From Gordonia sp. UBA5067 (GTDB taxonomy: Bacteria; Actinomycetota; Actinomycetes; Mycobacteriales; Mycobacteriaceae), in the NCBI RefSeq assembly GCF_002414845.1, contig NZ_DIAX01000066.1:1-63912 (forward strand): DNA of 63,912 nucleotides. Direction: 5' to 3'. Shown here piece after piece: positions 1-10,300 of the stretch; positions within the stretch are counted from its first letter, which is position 1; each line of letters begins with the position of its first letter. A program made the position numbers and the translations under genes. The notes under the pieces are model-generated. The model was not told where the DNA came from. It did not search any database and was given only the letters and a program-made list of their open reading frames with translations.

Positions 1-2
1 CC

Positions 3-1286
3 CGCGGCGAGGTCCTCGTCACCGGGCTCGGCGCCAGTCCCGGCGTCGCGTCGGGCCAGGTGCGCATCCTGCACGAGGTCGCCGACGCCGGTGCCCTGCG
101 CGACGGCGACATCCTCGTCGCCCCCATGACCAGGCCCGACTGGTTGCCCGTGTTGCGCCGGGCATCGGCAATCGTCACCGACGGCGGCGGGATCACCTGT
201 CATGCGGCGATCGTCGGCCGGGAACTGGGCAAGCCCGTGGTCGTCGGGGCGCGCGGCGCCACCAGCACGCTGGTGGAGGGAGCTGCGGTGACGGTGGATG
301 GCAGCACCGGCACGATCACGGCGGGCACCAGCACCGTCGCACCGCCACCACCAGCGGCGGCGCCCACCGCGGCGGCCGGTCGGGAGATCACCGCCACCCG
401 CGTCTACGTCAACCTGGCCACCCCCGACGCGGCCACGGCGGTCGCCGCCGGTGACGTCGACGGCGTCGGCCTGCTGCGCGCCGAGTTCATGATCACCACG
501 GCGCTGGACGGTCTACACCCGGCGAAGCTGCTGGCGCAGGGCCGGCGCGACGAATATGTGGCGAAGATGGCTGACGGCGTGGCGGCGATCGCCGCGGCCT
601 TCGGTGACCGGCCGGTCGTCTACCGGGCCATCGATCTGCGGTCCAACGAGTTCGCCGCCCTCGACGGCGGGGAGGTCGAACCAGACGAGGACAATCCGAT
701 GATCGGCTACCGCGGGTGCTTCCGCTACGTCCGCGAGCCCGAGCTGTTCCGGCTCGACCTCGACGTCCTGCACACCGTCCGCGCCCAGCACCCCAACGTG
801 CACCTGATGATTCCGTTCGTGCGCACCAAATGGGAGTTGGCGCAATGCCTCGCGCTCCTCGACGAGCATCCGCTGGGCGCAGATTCGGCGATGAAGCGCT
901 GGATCATGGCCGAGGTGCCGTCGGCGGCGTACTGGATCCCCGAGTATGCGCGCCTCGGCATCGACGGGGTGTCCATCGGCAGCAACGATCTCACCCAGTT
1001 GGTGTTGGGGGTCGACCGTGACTCAGAGACGTGCAAGGACCTGTTCAACACCATGGATCCCGCCGTCCTCGACACCATCGACACGATCATCGACCGGGCT
1101 ACCGCAGCGGGACTGACGACGTCGCTGTGCGGGCAGGCGGTGTCGATCTATCCCGAACTCGCCGAGCACCTGGTCCGGCGCGGCATCACCTCGGTATCGG
1201 TGACGCCCGACGTTGCCGAACGCACGCGGCACAACGTCGCCGTCGCCGAGAAGGCGATCTTGCTCGACGCGGCGCGGCGCGGCTGA
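3..1286 (+). CDS. ppsA: Phosphoenolpyruvate synthase, C-terminal part (5' truncated by window edge)
   Basis: Reads open from the first bases of the window, so the gene begins upstream; a GTG at 60 is internal, because the preceding codons encode the conserved linker GLGASPGVASGQV. The visible part holds the swivelling phosphohistidine domain, with its catalytic His in TCHAAI (codon 201-203). The PEP/pyruvate-binding TIM barrel follows, with RAIDLRSNEF, NPMIGYRG, GSNDLTQ and a catalytic Cys in SLCGQA (codon 1128-1130). PEP synthase makes PEP from pyruvate and ATP for gluconeogenesis. A Pro/Ala-rich stretch around 330-380 separates the two domains. EI of the sugar PTS and pyruvate-phosphate dikinase share this domain order, but the DLRSNEF and NPMIGYRG strings favour PpsA. 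It converges on the oxidoreductase gene, with 14 bases between stops. Confidence 0.85.
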   Translation, partial: RGEVLVTGLGASPGVASGQVRILHEVADAGALRDGDILVAPMTRPDWLPVLRRASAIVTDGGGITCHAAIVGRELGKPVVVGARGATSTLVEGAAVTVDGSTGTITAGTSTVAPPPPAAAPTAAAGREITATRVYVNLATPDAATAVAAGDVDGVGLLRAEFMITTALDGLHPAKLLAQGRRDEYVAKMADGVAAIAAAFGDRPVVYRAIDLRSNEFAALDGGEVEPDEDNPMIGYRGCFRYVREPELFRLDLDVLHTVRAQHPNVHLMIPFVRTKWELAQCLALLDEHPLGADSAMKRWIMAEVPSAAYWIPEYARLGIDGVSIGSNDLTQLVLGVDRDSETCKDLFNTMDPAVLDTIDTIIDRATAAGLTTSLCGQAVSIYPELAEHLVRRGITSVSVTPDVAERTRHNVAVAEKAILLDAARRG

Positions 1287-1300
1287 CCGGTTCCGGCGCG

Positions 1301-2245
1301 TCAGCAGCGTACGACGAGGTTGCCGACTTTGTGCCCGGTGTCGACGCGGCGATGGGCCTGCTGAATGTCGTCGAGATCCATGACCTCGTCGACGATGACG
1401 CGGAGGTCACGGCTGGCGACGAGGCTGAGGAGGTAGGCGAAGGCTTCGGCGCGTTCGGGGGCGACGCCCGCCTTGACGTTGCCGCGTGCGACCAGGTTGT
1501 CGCCGAGGCTGGCGACGGCGAGTAGAGCGGTGCCGTTCTCGGTCAGCAGGCGACGTGCAGTGCGCCGGTCGAGACTGCCGACGTTGTCGAGGACGACATC
1601 GAAGCGCCGGCCGATGCCGGCGAGCGGGGTGCGGGTGTAGTCGATGACGTCGTCCGCGCCGAGAGCTTCGACGAGTTCGGCGTTGCGGCCGCTGGTCACC
1701 GCGGTGACGGTGGCACCCAGGTGCTTGGCGAGCTGAACCGCATTGGTGCCGATCGCGCCGGACGCACCGTTGACAAGAACCGTCGATCCGGGGCCGGTGC
1801 CGGCGACGCGGAGGAAATGTAGCGCCGCAGACCCGCCGAAGAGCAGTCCCGCTGCCTGGTCGTGGCTGACCGTGGCCGGCTTGGGGGCGAGTTTCGTGGC
1901 CGGCGCGACGACGTATTGCGCGTGGCAGCCCATCGATATCCCGGTCATGCCGCAGACCTCCTCGCCCACGGCGAAGCCGGTGACCTTGGCGCCGAGGGCC
2001 TCGATCGTTCCTGAGAAGACGCCCCCGAGGACGGTTCGGCGGGGACCGCGGAACCCTAAGGCCAACCGGGACAACGTCCCGAAGCCGTCGGGGAAGTTCG
2101 CGCCGCGGATCCGGGCGTCGCCGGAGGTGACCGCGGTGGCGGCGACCCGGACGAGGACCGATTTCGCGGCGACGCGCGGGAGGGGGAGGTCGCGTATCTG
2201 CACGACTTCGGGTGGTCCGTACTTCTCGACGACGGCTGCGCGCAT
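1301..2245 (-). CDS. NADPH:quinone oxidoreductase-like, zinc-independent MDR family
   Basis: A 314-aa medium-chain dehydrogenase/reductase. The N-terminal GroES-like fold starts MRAAVVEKYGPPEVVQ, and the Rossmann nucleotide-binding loop is around VLVNGASGAIGTNAVQLAK. The catalytic Cys/His zinc pattern of alcohol dehydrogenases is not evident, so quinone or enone reduction with NAD(P)H is likely. The ATG at 2245 is chosen because AAGGAG lies just upstream; a longer open frame to 2308 would run through the operators. It is divergent from a TetR gene and shares the twin operators, so it is probably the regulator's main target, induced by an electrophile or xenobiotic. The substrate cannot be told from sequence. 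Confidence 0.85.
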   Translation of the reverse strand: MRAAVVEKYGPPEVVQIRDLPLPRVAAKSVLVRVAATAVTSGDARIRGANFPDGFGTLSRLALGFRGPRRTVLGGVFSGTIEALGAKVTGFAVGEEVCGMTGISMGCHAQYVVAPATKLAPKPATVSHDQAAGLLFGGSAALHFLRVAGTGPGSTVLVNGASGAIGTNAVQLAKHLGATVTAVTSGRNAELVEALGADDVIDYTRTPLAGIGRRFDVVLDNVGSLDRRTARRLLTENGTALLAVASLGDNLVARGNVKAGVAPERAEAFAYLLSLVASRDLRVIVDEVMDLDDIQQAHRRVDTGHKVGNLVVRC

Positions 2246-2254
2246 GACCTTCTC

Positions 2255-2268
2255 CTTACAGGTGTAAG
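2255..2268. promoter_or_regulatory. TetR-type operator, copy 1
   Basis: Inverted repeat CTTACA-GG-TGTAAG, six-base arms around a two-base centre, lying just upstream of the oxidoreductase RBS. A near-identical copy lies 33 bases away. Short perfect palindromes in a divergent spacer next to a TetR gene are the usual form of TetR autoregulatory sites. The assignment to the adjacent regulator is inferred. Confidence 0.75.
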
Positions 2269-2287
2269 TCTTTGGTTGAATGCTAAC

Positions 2288-2301
2288 CTTACACCTGTAA
2301 G
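2288..2301. promoter_or_regulatory. TetR-type operator, copy 2
   Basis: Inverted repeat CTTACA-CC-TGTAAG, the same six-base arms as copy 1 with a CC centre. It lies just upstream of the regulator start. Start-to-start distance is 33 bases, about three helical turns, so two dimers would sit on the same DNA face and could block both divergent promoters. Confidence 0.75.
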
Positions 2302-2307
2302 TCCGCA

Positions 2308-2979
2308 ATGGGGAGGATGAGAGGAGTGTCCGTGAACCGTGCCCGGCTGACCCGCGCGAGGGTCGTCGACGCGGCGGTCGCCGTCGCCGACTCGGGCGGG
2401 CTGACGGGGGTCAGTATGCGGACCGTCGGCCGTGAACTCGGTGTGGAGGCGATGTCGCTCTACCATCACGTGGCCGACAAGGGTGCACTGCTCGATGCGA
2501 TGGTTGATTGGATTTTCACCCGGATCGATGTGCCCGCCGCGGGGGACGGCTGGCGTGCGGGCATGGTGCGGTGCGCCGATTCGGCGCGCGCAGTCCTCAC
2601 GGAGCACCCCTGGGCCCTGGGTCTTATCGAGTCGCGACGGACCCCTGGCCCGGCCACGCTGCGCCACCACGACGCCATTCTTGGATGCTTGCGCCGCAAT
2701 GGCTTTCCTATCGACCTCGCCTCGCACACGTTCTCGGCGATCGACTCCTATGTCTACGGCTTCGTGCTTACCGAAATGAACCTCCCCTTCAGTGACGGCG
2801 CCGACGAGTTCGTCGGCGAGTTCACCGAAGCGCTGCCGATGGATGAATACCCGCACCTCGGCGAGTTGGCCGCAGTGATCATGGCCAGCGGCTATCGATA
2901 CGCCGACGAGTTCGGATACGGACTCGGCTTGATCCTCGACTCGATCGAGCACCGGTTGGGAAGGGCTGCCCGGGAGTGA
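2308..2979 (+). CDS. TetR/AcrR family transcriptional regulator
   Basis: Up to 223 aa. The N-terminal helix-turn-helix is classical (LTGVSMRTVGRELGVEAMSLYHHVADKGALLDAMVD), and the all-helical C-terminal ligand domain resembles the tetracycline-repressor-type C domain. In-frame starts exist at 2308, 2317, 2326 (GTG) and 2332 (GTG). The best ribosome-binding sequence, AGAGGAG, sits just before the GTG at 2332, so the true protein may be eight residues shorter. It is divergent from the oxidoreductase across a spacer with two matching operators, implying autoregulation plus control of that enzyme. It ends 10 bases before the convergent narK stop. Confidence 0.88.
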   Translation: MGRMRGVSVNRARLTRARVVDAAVAVADSGGLTGVSMRTVGRELGVEAMSLYHHVADKGALLDAMVDWIFTRIDVPAAGDGWRAGMVRCADSARAVLTEHPWALGLIESRRTPGPATLRHHDAILGCLRRNGFPIDLASHTFSAIDSYVYGFVLTEMNLPFSDGADEFVGEFTEALPMDEYPHLGELAAVIMASGYRYADEFGYGLGLILDSIEHRLGRAARE

Positions 2980-2989
2980 TCGCCAGAAG

Positions 2990-4219
2990 TCATTGCGCGG
3001 AAGCTGTCCGGCGGATGCCGAAGATCGTGAACAGACAGGCAGCTGTCGCGGCGATCACCAGCATGGTCAGCCCGATGGTGTACGACCTGGTGGCCTCGTT
3101 GTACGTGGCACCCATCAACAGCGGTGGAAAGAAGCCGCCCAGACCGCCGGCGGCGCCGACGAGGCCGGTGACGGCCCCCACGCGGGCGGGCGGGGAGGCC
3201 ACCGCCACCCAGGCGAATACGGAGCCGGCTCCCATTCCCATCATCACGGCCATCAGAATGAAGTCGACTCCGGCCAGCCAGGGCATCACCGGCTTCGTGA
3301 TCATCCACACCGCCAGCACTGCTGCACCGCCACACGAGATGGCGGTGATGACTCGCGGTCCGAAGCGGTCCGACAGGACACCACCCATCGGCCGGGCGAT
3401 GACCGCGGCCAGGGCAAAGCCCGCGGTGCGGGCCCCGGCCGACTTCAGGTCGGTCATCTCGTACACGTCGTTGAGATACGTCGGCAGATAGGTGGAGAAG
3501 GCGACGAAACCGCCGAAGGCCGCCGCATAGAGCACCGCCATCTGCCAGGTGATCGGCAACGTGACGGCATCGCGGAGTTTTGGCAGTGCGGGCTCGGTAT
3601 TCGGCGACCAGGAGGGGGCATCACGCATCCACAGCCAGCAGATGACCGCCACCACGACGAGCGCAACGGCGATAATGATGTGCGCCGGGAAGTAGCCGAA
3701 CCACTCCTTAAACCGCGGGGTGAAAAACGCCGAGAGCGCGGTGCCACCCATACCGGCACCGAAGACCCCGGTCGCGAAACCGCGGCGGCTCGCCTCATAC
3801 CAGTTGTTCAGAAACGGGATGCCCGCTGCAAAGCTGGTACCCGCGATGCCGAGGAAGAACCCGGCGACGATCATCAGCGGGTACGACTTCGCCTGACCCG
3901 CGATCGCGACCAAGATGACGAACGGCACCGACAACAGCAGCAGTGCGGTGAACATCACGCGTCCGCCGAACCGTGGTGTCAGCACGCCGACGACGATCCG
4001 GCCCAGCGAACCGACGAGGATCGGCACGGCGATAAGGATCGACTTCTGCGACGAGGTCAGATCCATCTCACCGTGCCCGGCATAGAAGACGCCGAGCGGC
4101 GCGATGAGGTTCCATGCCCAGAACGTGATCGCGAAGGCCAGGGTGGCCAGCGCCAGGTTCTTCTTCTGAGCCGTGCGCACCGCCGAAACCGGTTCGAACG
4201 AGGTGGTGTCCATGGTCAT
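2990..4219 (-). CDS. narK: Nitrate/nitrite transporter, NarK family (MFS)
   Basis: A 409-aa major facilitator protein with about twelve hydrophobic segments and the NNP-family glycine-rich strings (GIAGTSFAAGIPFLNNWY; VTGLVGAAGGLGGFFPP). NarK proteins import nitrate and/or export nitrite for the membrane nitrate reductase. The ATG at 4219 is chosen because it overlaps the narI stop (ATGA); the frame stays open upstream inside narI, but that part does not look like transporter. As the last gene of narGHJI-K it is translationally coupled to narI, arguing for co-regulation with respiratory nitrate reduction rather than assimilation. Confidence 0.93.
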   Translation of the reverse strand: MTMDTTSFEPVSAVRTAQKKNLALATLAFAITFWAWNLIAPLGVFYAGHGEMDLTSSQKSILIAVPILVGSLGRIVVGVLTPRFGGRVMFTALLLLSVPFVILVAIAGQAKSYPLMIVAGFFLGIAGTSFAAGIPFLNNWYEASRRGFATGVFGAGMGGTALSAFFTPRFKEWFGYFPAHIIIAVALVVVAVICWLWMRDAPSWSPNTEPALPKLRDAVTLPITWQMAVLYAAAFGGFVAFSTYLPTYLNDVYEMTDLKSAGARTAGFALAAVIARPMGGVLSDRFGPRVITAISCGGAAVLAVWMITKPVMPWLAGVDFILMAVMMGMGAGSVFAWVAVASPPARVGAVTGLVGAAGGLGGFFPPLLMGATYNEATRSYTIGLTMLVIAATAACLFTIFGIRRTASAQ

Positions 4220-4968
4220 GAGCGCTCTCGATCTGATGTGCCGATGGGTGCCCAGGCGTCGGCAGTCTTGCCGGCGCCCGGTGTTGTCTTCGCGTCGCGA
4301 CTGCGGTAGACGATGTAGGGGCGGAACAGGTAGTGCAACGGCGCGGTGAAGATGTGCACCAGTCGGGTGAACGGCACCAGGATGAACATCAGCATGCCGA
4401 TGACCACGTGCACGTGGAAGCGCAGCGGAGCCGCCTCCATTGCGCCGATGTCGGGCTGGAGGAAGAAGATCGAGCGGAACCAGGGGGCGACGGTCTCGCG
4501 GTAGTTCACCCCGGGGCCGTGTGGATCGATCAGGCCGACAATCGTGAGGTAGGTGCCGGCCACCAGTGCCGAGACCAAGACCAGGTACATGAGCTTGTCG
4601 TTGGCGGTGGTCGCCGAGAACACCGGCCCGACGGTTCGCCGGCGATAGACCAGGATCGCGACGCCGATCAGCGTCGCCACGGCCGCAATCATGCCGCCGC
4701 CCGCGGCGACCCAGTGATAGGTCGTTTCGCTGATTCCGACGGCGCTGGTCCACGACTCCGGAATGATCAGGCCCATCGCATGGCCGGCGATCACCATCAA
4801 GATGCCATAGTGGAACAACGGGGATCCGATGCGCAGCAGCCGTGACTCGTAGACTTCCGACGACCTCGTCGTCCAGCCGAACTTGTCATAGCGGTAGCGC
4901 CAGATCGTTCCACCGATCACCGCGATGAGCGTCAAGTACGGAAGGACGCCCCACAAGACGATATTCAT
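4216..4968 (-). CDS. narI: Respiratory nitrate reductase gamma subunit (cytochrome b)
   Basis: A 250-aa membrane protein with five hydrophobic segments. Heme-ligating histidines are expected in the helices around FHYGILMVIAGHAMG and LRFHVHVVIGMLMF...RLVHIF. NarI takes electrons from menaquinol and passes them through two b hemes to NarH. Its start overlaps the narJ stop by four bases and its stop overlaps the narK start by four, consistent with one polycistron. Confidence 0.95.
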   Translation of the reverse strand: MNIVLWGVLPYLTLIAVIGGTIWRYRYDKFGWTTRSSEVYESRLLRIGSPLFHYGILMVIAGHAMGLIIPESWTSAVGISETTYHWVAAGGGMIAAVATLIGVAILVYRRRTVGPVFSATTANDKLMYLVLVSALVAGTYLTIVGLIDPHGPGVNYRETVAPWFRSIFFLQPDIGAMEAAPLRFHVHVVIGMLMFILVPFTRLVHIFTAPLHYLFRPYIVYRSRDAKTTPGAGKTADAWAPIGTSDRERS

Positions 4969-5678
4969 CGTCGCCCGCCTTTCCCCGCAGCCAATGGTGC
5001 GGTCATCTCCGCCGTCGTGAACAGCGGCATCAACCGGGGATCGCCGCTCTCAAGGCCGACCTGCTCGACGGTCTCGGACCCGGCGCGCATGGCCAGCGCA
5101 CTCGCCTTGTCCGCGGGCGACTCCCCGGGCAGCGTCGCGCACAACGCAACCAGCACGTCGGCATAGGCCGAGTCCTTCTCGGCCAGTGCCAACCGGATGA
5201 GTTCGAGGGACGGGCGGTGCTCGATCAGTAGTTCACGACCGTTCCGCGGGTCCACCCGCGCGGCGAACTCCAGCACCATCGGCAGGTAGTCGGTCAACTC
5301 GCCGTGGGTGTCCACGAGGAATCCGGCGTCGCGGTAGCGACGCTTGATCGACGCGAGCGCCGCCCCGCGCCGCCGGGTGTCACCGTCGGACCAATAGGTC
5401 AGATACAGCGTCTGACGCCGGGAAAGGTCGAAGACGTCGACGTACTCGCGGCGCAGCTCCGCCGGATCGGACGACGCGACGTGGTTGACGAACTGTGCGA
5501 GCGCACGGTTGACCGGCGACGACGGCTGCTCGGCCAGTGCGGCGCGCAACAGGTCGATACGGGCGAGCACGCCGTCGTCGGGGTACTGCAGGCACCACGA
5601 GGCGACCTGGTAGGCGACGCGGTGATCGGCGTCCCCGCGGCCTTCTCGCGTGGCGGCGGACGCGAACGGGTTGCGCAT
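4965..5678 (-). CDS. narJ: Nitrate reductase molybdenum cofactor assembly chaperone
   Basis: A 237-aa helical protein of the NarJ/TorD-like chaperone family, with the conserved core YVDVFDLSRRQTLYLTYW near residue 85 and LTDYLPMVLEFAA near residue 135. NarJ binds apo-NarG and allows Mo-bisMGD insertion and membrane docking; it is not part of the final enzyme. It overlaps narH by one base and narI by four. The family's N-terminus varies, so the start is less certain than the body. Confidence 0.93.
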   Translation of the reverse strand: MRNPFASAATREGRGDADHRVAYQVASWCLQYPDDGVLARIDLLRAALAEQPSSPVNRALAQFVNHVASSDPAELRREYVDVFDLSRRQTLYLTYWSDGDTRRRGAALASIKRRYRDAGFLVDTHGELTDYLPMVLEFAARVDPRNGRELLIEHRPSLELIRLALAEKDSAYADVLVALCATLPGESPADKASALAMRAGSETVEQVGLESGDPRLMPLFTTAEMTAPLAAGKGGRR

Positions 5679-7333
5679 CAGCGATCCTCGGGGAACATGC
5701 CGCCGGGGCTGCCGTTGCCGTCCCAGTTCAACAGATTCACCCGACCCCGCAGCGCCTCGGCGTCGGCCGCACGATCACTGGTCTGCCGCTGCCGCAGCGC
5801 CTGGAAGGTTTCCACCGACACCGGTGTCGGACGTCCGCTCGCCTCGCCGAACGGCCCGGACTCGTACATCCCCGGTCCGTCCTCGAAGTCCAATGAGCAG
5901 GCCATCTCCTCCAACTGGTGACCTTGTTCGACATGGGCGGTCGGGATGACGTAGCGGTCGGCGTACTTCGCGATGGCCATGAGGTGATACATCTCGACCA
6001 TCGATTCCTCGTCCATCCCCACCGACGCAGGGATCAGCGGATTGGGTTCCCGGCCCAGCGCCACATCGCGCATATACGACCGCATGCCGGCGAGCTTGCG
6101 CAGCACCTGCGTGACGATGTCGGTGTCCCCGGCGGTGAAGAGCTCCGCCAAGTATTCGACCGGGATGCGCAGCGTGTCGATCGCGCCGAAGAGGTTCTGG
6201 TGGCTCTCGCCGTCGTGGCCCTGCTCGGTGAGCAGATCGACGATCGGCGACAGCGGCGGCACGTACCAAACCATCGGCATTGTGCGGTACTCCGGATGCA
6301 GTGGCAGTGCCACCCGGTACTTCTTCGCCAGCGCATAGACGGGGGAGCGGCGGGCGGCGTCGAGCCAGTCGTCGGGAATGCCCTCGGCGCGGGCCGCGGC
6401 GATCACTTCTGGATCGGCCGGGTCGAGCATCAAGTCGAGCTGCGCCTCGTAGAGGTCCTTCTCGTCGGGGACCGACGCCGCCTCGGTCACCCGGTCGGCG
6501 TCATACAGGAACAGTCCGATGTAGCGGAGCCGCCCGACACAGGTTTCTGAGCAGACCGTCGGCTGGCCGACCTCGACGCGTGGGTAGCAGAACGTGCACT
6601 TCTCTGCTTTGCCGGTCCGGTGGTTGTAGTAGATCTTCTTGTACGGACAGCCCGTGATGCACTGTCGCCACCCGCGACAGCGGTCTTGGTCGACGAGAAC
6701 GATCCCGTCCTCGGCGCGCTTGTAGATCGCGCCCGACGGGCACGACGCCATGCACGACGGATTGAGGCAGTGCTCACAGATCCGCGGCAGGTAGAACATG
6801 AATGTCTGCTCGAAGGACAACTTGATCTGTGCGCTGGACTCGGCGGCGAGCTTCTGCAGTACCGGGTCCTGTTCGGCGGTTGCCGCGCTGCCGCCCAGAT
6901 CATCGTCCCAGTTCGCCGACCACGAGATCTTCATGTCCTCGCCGGTGATCAGCGACTTGGGCCGCGCCACCGGGATGTCGTCGCCCAGCGGGGCGCTGAT
7001 GAGGTTCTCATAGTCATAGGTCCACGGCTCGTAGTAGTCGCTGAGCGTGGGCTGGACGGGGCTGAAGAAGATCGTGGCGAGCTTCTGCACGCGGCCGCCG
7101 GTTCGCAGCCGCAACCGGCCGTAGCGGTTGAGCTTCCACCCGCCCCGCCAGGCGTCCTGGTCCTCATAGCGCCGTGGATATCCCTGGCCGGGGCGGGTCT
7201 CCACGTTGTTGAACCACACATACTCGGTGCCGGCACGGTTGGTCCACGCTTGCTTGCACGTCACCGAACACGTGTGGCATCCGATGCATTTGTCGAGGTT
7301 CATCACCATCGCGATCTGTGCCATGACTCGCAT
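5678..7333 (-). CDS. narH: Respiratory nitrate reductase beta subunit (Fe-S)
   Basis: 551 aa with four cysteine clusters of ferredoxin type: CIGCHTCSVTC near residue 17, CEHCLNPSC..CP near 190, CRGWRQCITGCP near 225 and KCTFC..C after it. The Trp in CRGW replaces a cysteine and is the family hallmark of the [3Fe-4S] centre. NarH carries electrons from the NarI hemes to NarG on the cytoplasmic side. An internal ATG at 7324 (MAQIAMV) is an alternative start, but the form beginning MRVMAQ matches mycobacterial NarH. The start codon overlaps the narG stop. Confidence 0.96.
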   Translation of the reverse strand: MRVMAQIAMVMNLDKCIGCHTCSVTCKQAWTNRAGTEYVWFNNVETRPGQGYPRRYEDQDAWRGGWKLNRYGRLRLRTGGRVQKLATIFFSPVQPTLSDYYEPWTYDYENLISAPLGDDIPVARPKSLITGEDMKISWSANWDDDLGGSAATAEQDPVLQKLAAESSAQIKLSFEQTFMFYLPRICEHCLNPSCMASCPSGAIYKRAEDGIVLVDQDRCRGWRQCITGCPYKKIYYNHRTGKAEKCTFCYPRVEVGQPTVCSETCVGRLRYIGLFLYDADRVTEAASVPDEKDLYEAQLDLMLDPADPEVIAAARAEGIPDDWLDAARRSPVYALAKKYRVALPLHPEYRTMPMVWYVPPLSPIVDLLTEQGHDGESHQNLFGAIDTLRIPVEYLAELFTAGDTDIVTQVLRKLAGMRSYMRDVALGREPNPLIPASVGMDEESMVEMYHLMAIAKYADRYVIPTAHVEQGHQLEEMACSLDFEDGPGMYESGPFGEASGRPTPVSVETFQALRQRQTSDRAADAEALRGRVNLLNWDGNGSPGGMFPEDR

Positions 7334-10300
7334 CAGTACGTCACCTCCTGGCTGCGCCGGCGAATCGTCGAGACGATGTCGCGCTGGTTGCCCGTCGGGC
7401 CCAGATAGTTGAAGGCATAGGAGAGCTGCGCGTAGCCGCCGATGAGGTGCGACGGTTTGACCAGCAGACGGGTCACCGAGTTGTGGATGCCGCCGCGCTT
7501 ACCGGTGGCCTCGGACTTCGGGACGTCGATGGTCCGCTCCTGGGCGTGGTGGACGTAGGTGACCCCGGTCGGGATCCGATGGCTGACGATCGCACGCCCG
7601 ACGAACACGCCGTTGGCGTTGACGCACTCAATCCACTCGTTGTCCTCGACCCCGATCGCGGCCGCGTCCTCCGGCGACAGCCACGCCGTCGGCCCGCCCC
7701 GCGACAGCGACAGCATGAACAGGTTGTCCTGGTACTCGGAGTGGATCGACCACTTGTTGTGCGGGGTCAGGTACCGGACCGCGATCTCCATCTCGCCGGT
7801 CGGGCCGAGTTTGGGTTCGCCGAACAGTCGGTGCATGTCTAGGGGCGGCCGGTAGAGGGGCAGTGCTTCGCCGATGTCGAGCATCCAATCGTGATCGAGG
7901 TAGAAGTGCATTCGGCCGGTGAGGGTGTGGAACGGCTTCTCCCGCTCGACGTTCATGGTGAACGGGGCATACCGCCGGCCGCCGGTCTCCGAGCCCGACC
8001 ATTCGGGCGAGGTGATCACCGGTTGCGGTGAGTCCTGCGTGTCGGCGAAGGTGATTCGCTTCTCCTCCGACCCCGCCGCCAGGTCGACGAAGCGCTTCCC
8101 GGTGCGCTTCTCCAACTGCTCGAAACCGCCGACGGCGAGTTCGCCGTTGGTCGTGCCAGAGAACATCAGGATCGCCTCGGCGAGCTTCGCGTCGGTGTCG
8201 ATCGCCGGGCGGCCTTCGGCGGGGCTGACCGGGGCCCCGGCCGGCCCCATCATCACCCCGTTCTTCGCCGCCAGCTTCGCCATCTGGGATCCGACGTCGA
8301 AGGTGACGTTCTTGACGGTGAATCCCAACTTGTCGGCAAGCGGGCCGACCGAGGCCAGCTTGTCCGCGATGGCGGTGTAGTCGCGTTCGACGACGACGAA
8401 CTGCGGCAGGTTCTTGCCCGGCACGCCGGGCTTGCCCGAGTCGAGCCAGTCGTCGACGATGCCGTGCGGATTGGCGGTCTCGCCGGGGGTGTCGTGCTGG
8501 TTGGGGGTCGCCACCAGATCCCGCACCGTGCCCAGATGGGTCTGGGCCTGCCGGGACAGTTCGCGGGCCAGGTGGTGGAACAGGTCGAAGTCGCTCTTGG
8601 CCTCCCACGGCGGGTCGATGGCCGGCGAGAAGGCGTGCACGAACGGGTGCATATCGGTCGAGGACAGGTCGTACTTCTCATACCAGGTGGCCGCGGGCAA
8701 CACGATGTCGCTCATCAGCGTCGTCGACGTCATCCGGAAGTCGGCCGATAGCAGCAGGTCGAGCTTGCCCTCGGGCGCTTCGTCGTGCCACGCCACCTCG
8801 CGCGGATGCGGGGTGTCGGGGTTCTCCACGCCCAGCACGTTGTGGTCGGTGCCGAGGAGGTGGCGCAAGAAGTACTCGTCACCCTTGGCTGAGGAGCCCA
8901 GGAGATTCGAGCGCCACAGCACCAGGGTCCGCGGCCAGTTCTCCGGCGCGTCGACGTCGTTGATCGACGGGGTCAGCGAGCCCTCGTGCAACTGCTGCGC
9001 CACCCAGGCGCCCGTGGATGGCGCCGCACCCGCGTCGACGGCGGCCTGGGCGTCGTCGGCCACCTGCAGCGGGTTGGTGGAGAACTGCGGATAGAACGGC
9101 ATCCAGCCGAGCCGCGAGGACTGGGCGATCGCGTCGGCGGTGTGCGGATGGTCCAAGACGCCGCGGGACAGCGGCGAGGTCAGCGCGGTGGTGGAATAGC
9201 CGTCGTTGCGCCACTGGTCGGTGTGCATGTACCAATACGACGTTCCCGGCTGCGTGCGCGGCGGGCGGGACCAGTCCAGCGCATTGGCCAGCGAGATCCA
9301 GCCGGTGATCGGGCGGCACTTCTCCTGTCCGACGTAGTGGGCCCAGCCGCCGCCGTTGCGGCCCATGCTGCCCGTCAGGTTGAGCAGGGCCAGAATTGCG
9401 CGATAGGTGGCGTCGCCGTGGAACCACTGGCAGATGCCGGCGCCCATGATGATCATCGAACGGCCCTGGGAGTCAACGGCATTGGTGGCGAACTCGCGGG
9501 CGATACGGATGGCCGCCTCAGCCGGCACGCTGGTGATCTCCTCCTGCCACGCCGGGGTGTACGGGGTTGCCGCGTCGTCATAGCCCGACGCCCAGTCGCC
9601 GGGCAGGCCGTCGCGGCCGACACCGTACTGCGCGAGCATCAGATCGAAGACAGTGGTCACCAGTCGCCCGTGCATTCGCCGCGCCGGGACGCCGCGGCGC
9701 AGGACCGTGCCGCTCCCGTCCGGGGCGTCGAAGGCGGCGACGCTGATGGCGACCGGCTCTGCTGCCGGGTCGTCGTAGAGGCTCAAGCGCGGGGTGACCC
9801 CGGCCAGATCCAGGTTCCAGCGGCCCTCCCCGGACTCGGCGTAGCGAAAGCCCATCGAACCGTTGGGTGCGACGACGGTGTCGGTGGCATCGTCGATGAG
9901 CACGGTCTTCCACGCGTCTTCGTCGGCCGGCGCCTCGACCAGCCCGACCTGATCGGCGGTCACGAACTTGCCCGGGATCAGGGTGGTCGCACCCTCGTAC
10001 TCATGCTCGTCGAGTTCGACGAGGAACGGCAGATCCGTGTACTTGCCGACGAAATCGGTGAAGAACCCGGTGGAGCGCTCGATGAAGAACTCGCGCAGGA
10101 TCACGTGGCCCATCGCCATCGCGAGCGCGCCGTCGGTGCCGGCCTGGGCGGGCAACCATTCGTCGGCAAACTTGGTGTTGTCGGCGTAGTCGGGGGAGAC
10201 GGTGACCACTTTGGTGCCGCGGTAGCGGACCTCGGCCATCCAGTGGGCGTCCGGTGTGCGGGTGACCGGGACGTTTGAACCCCACATCATCAGGTAGGTC

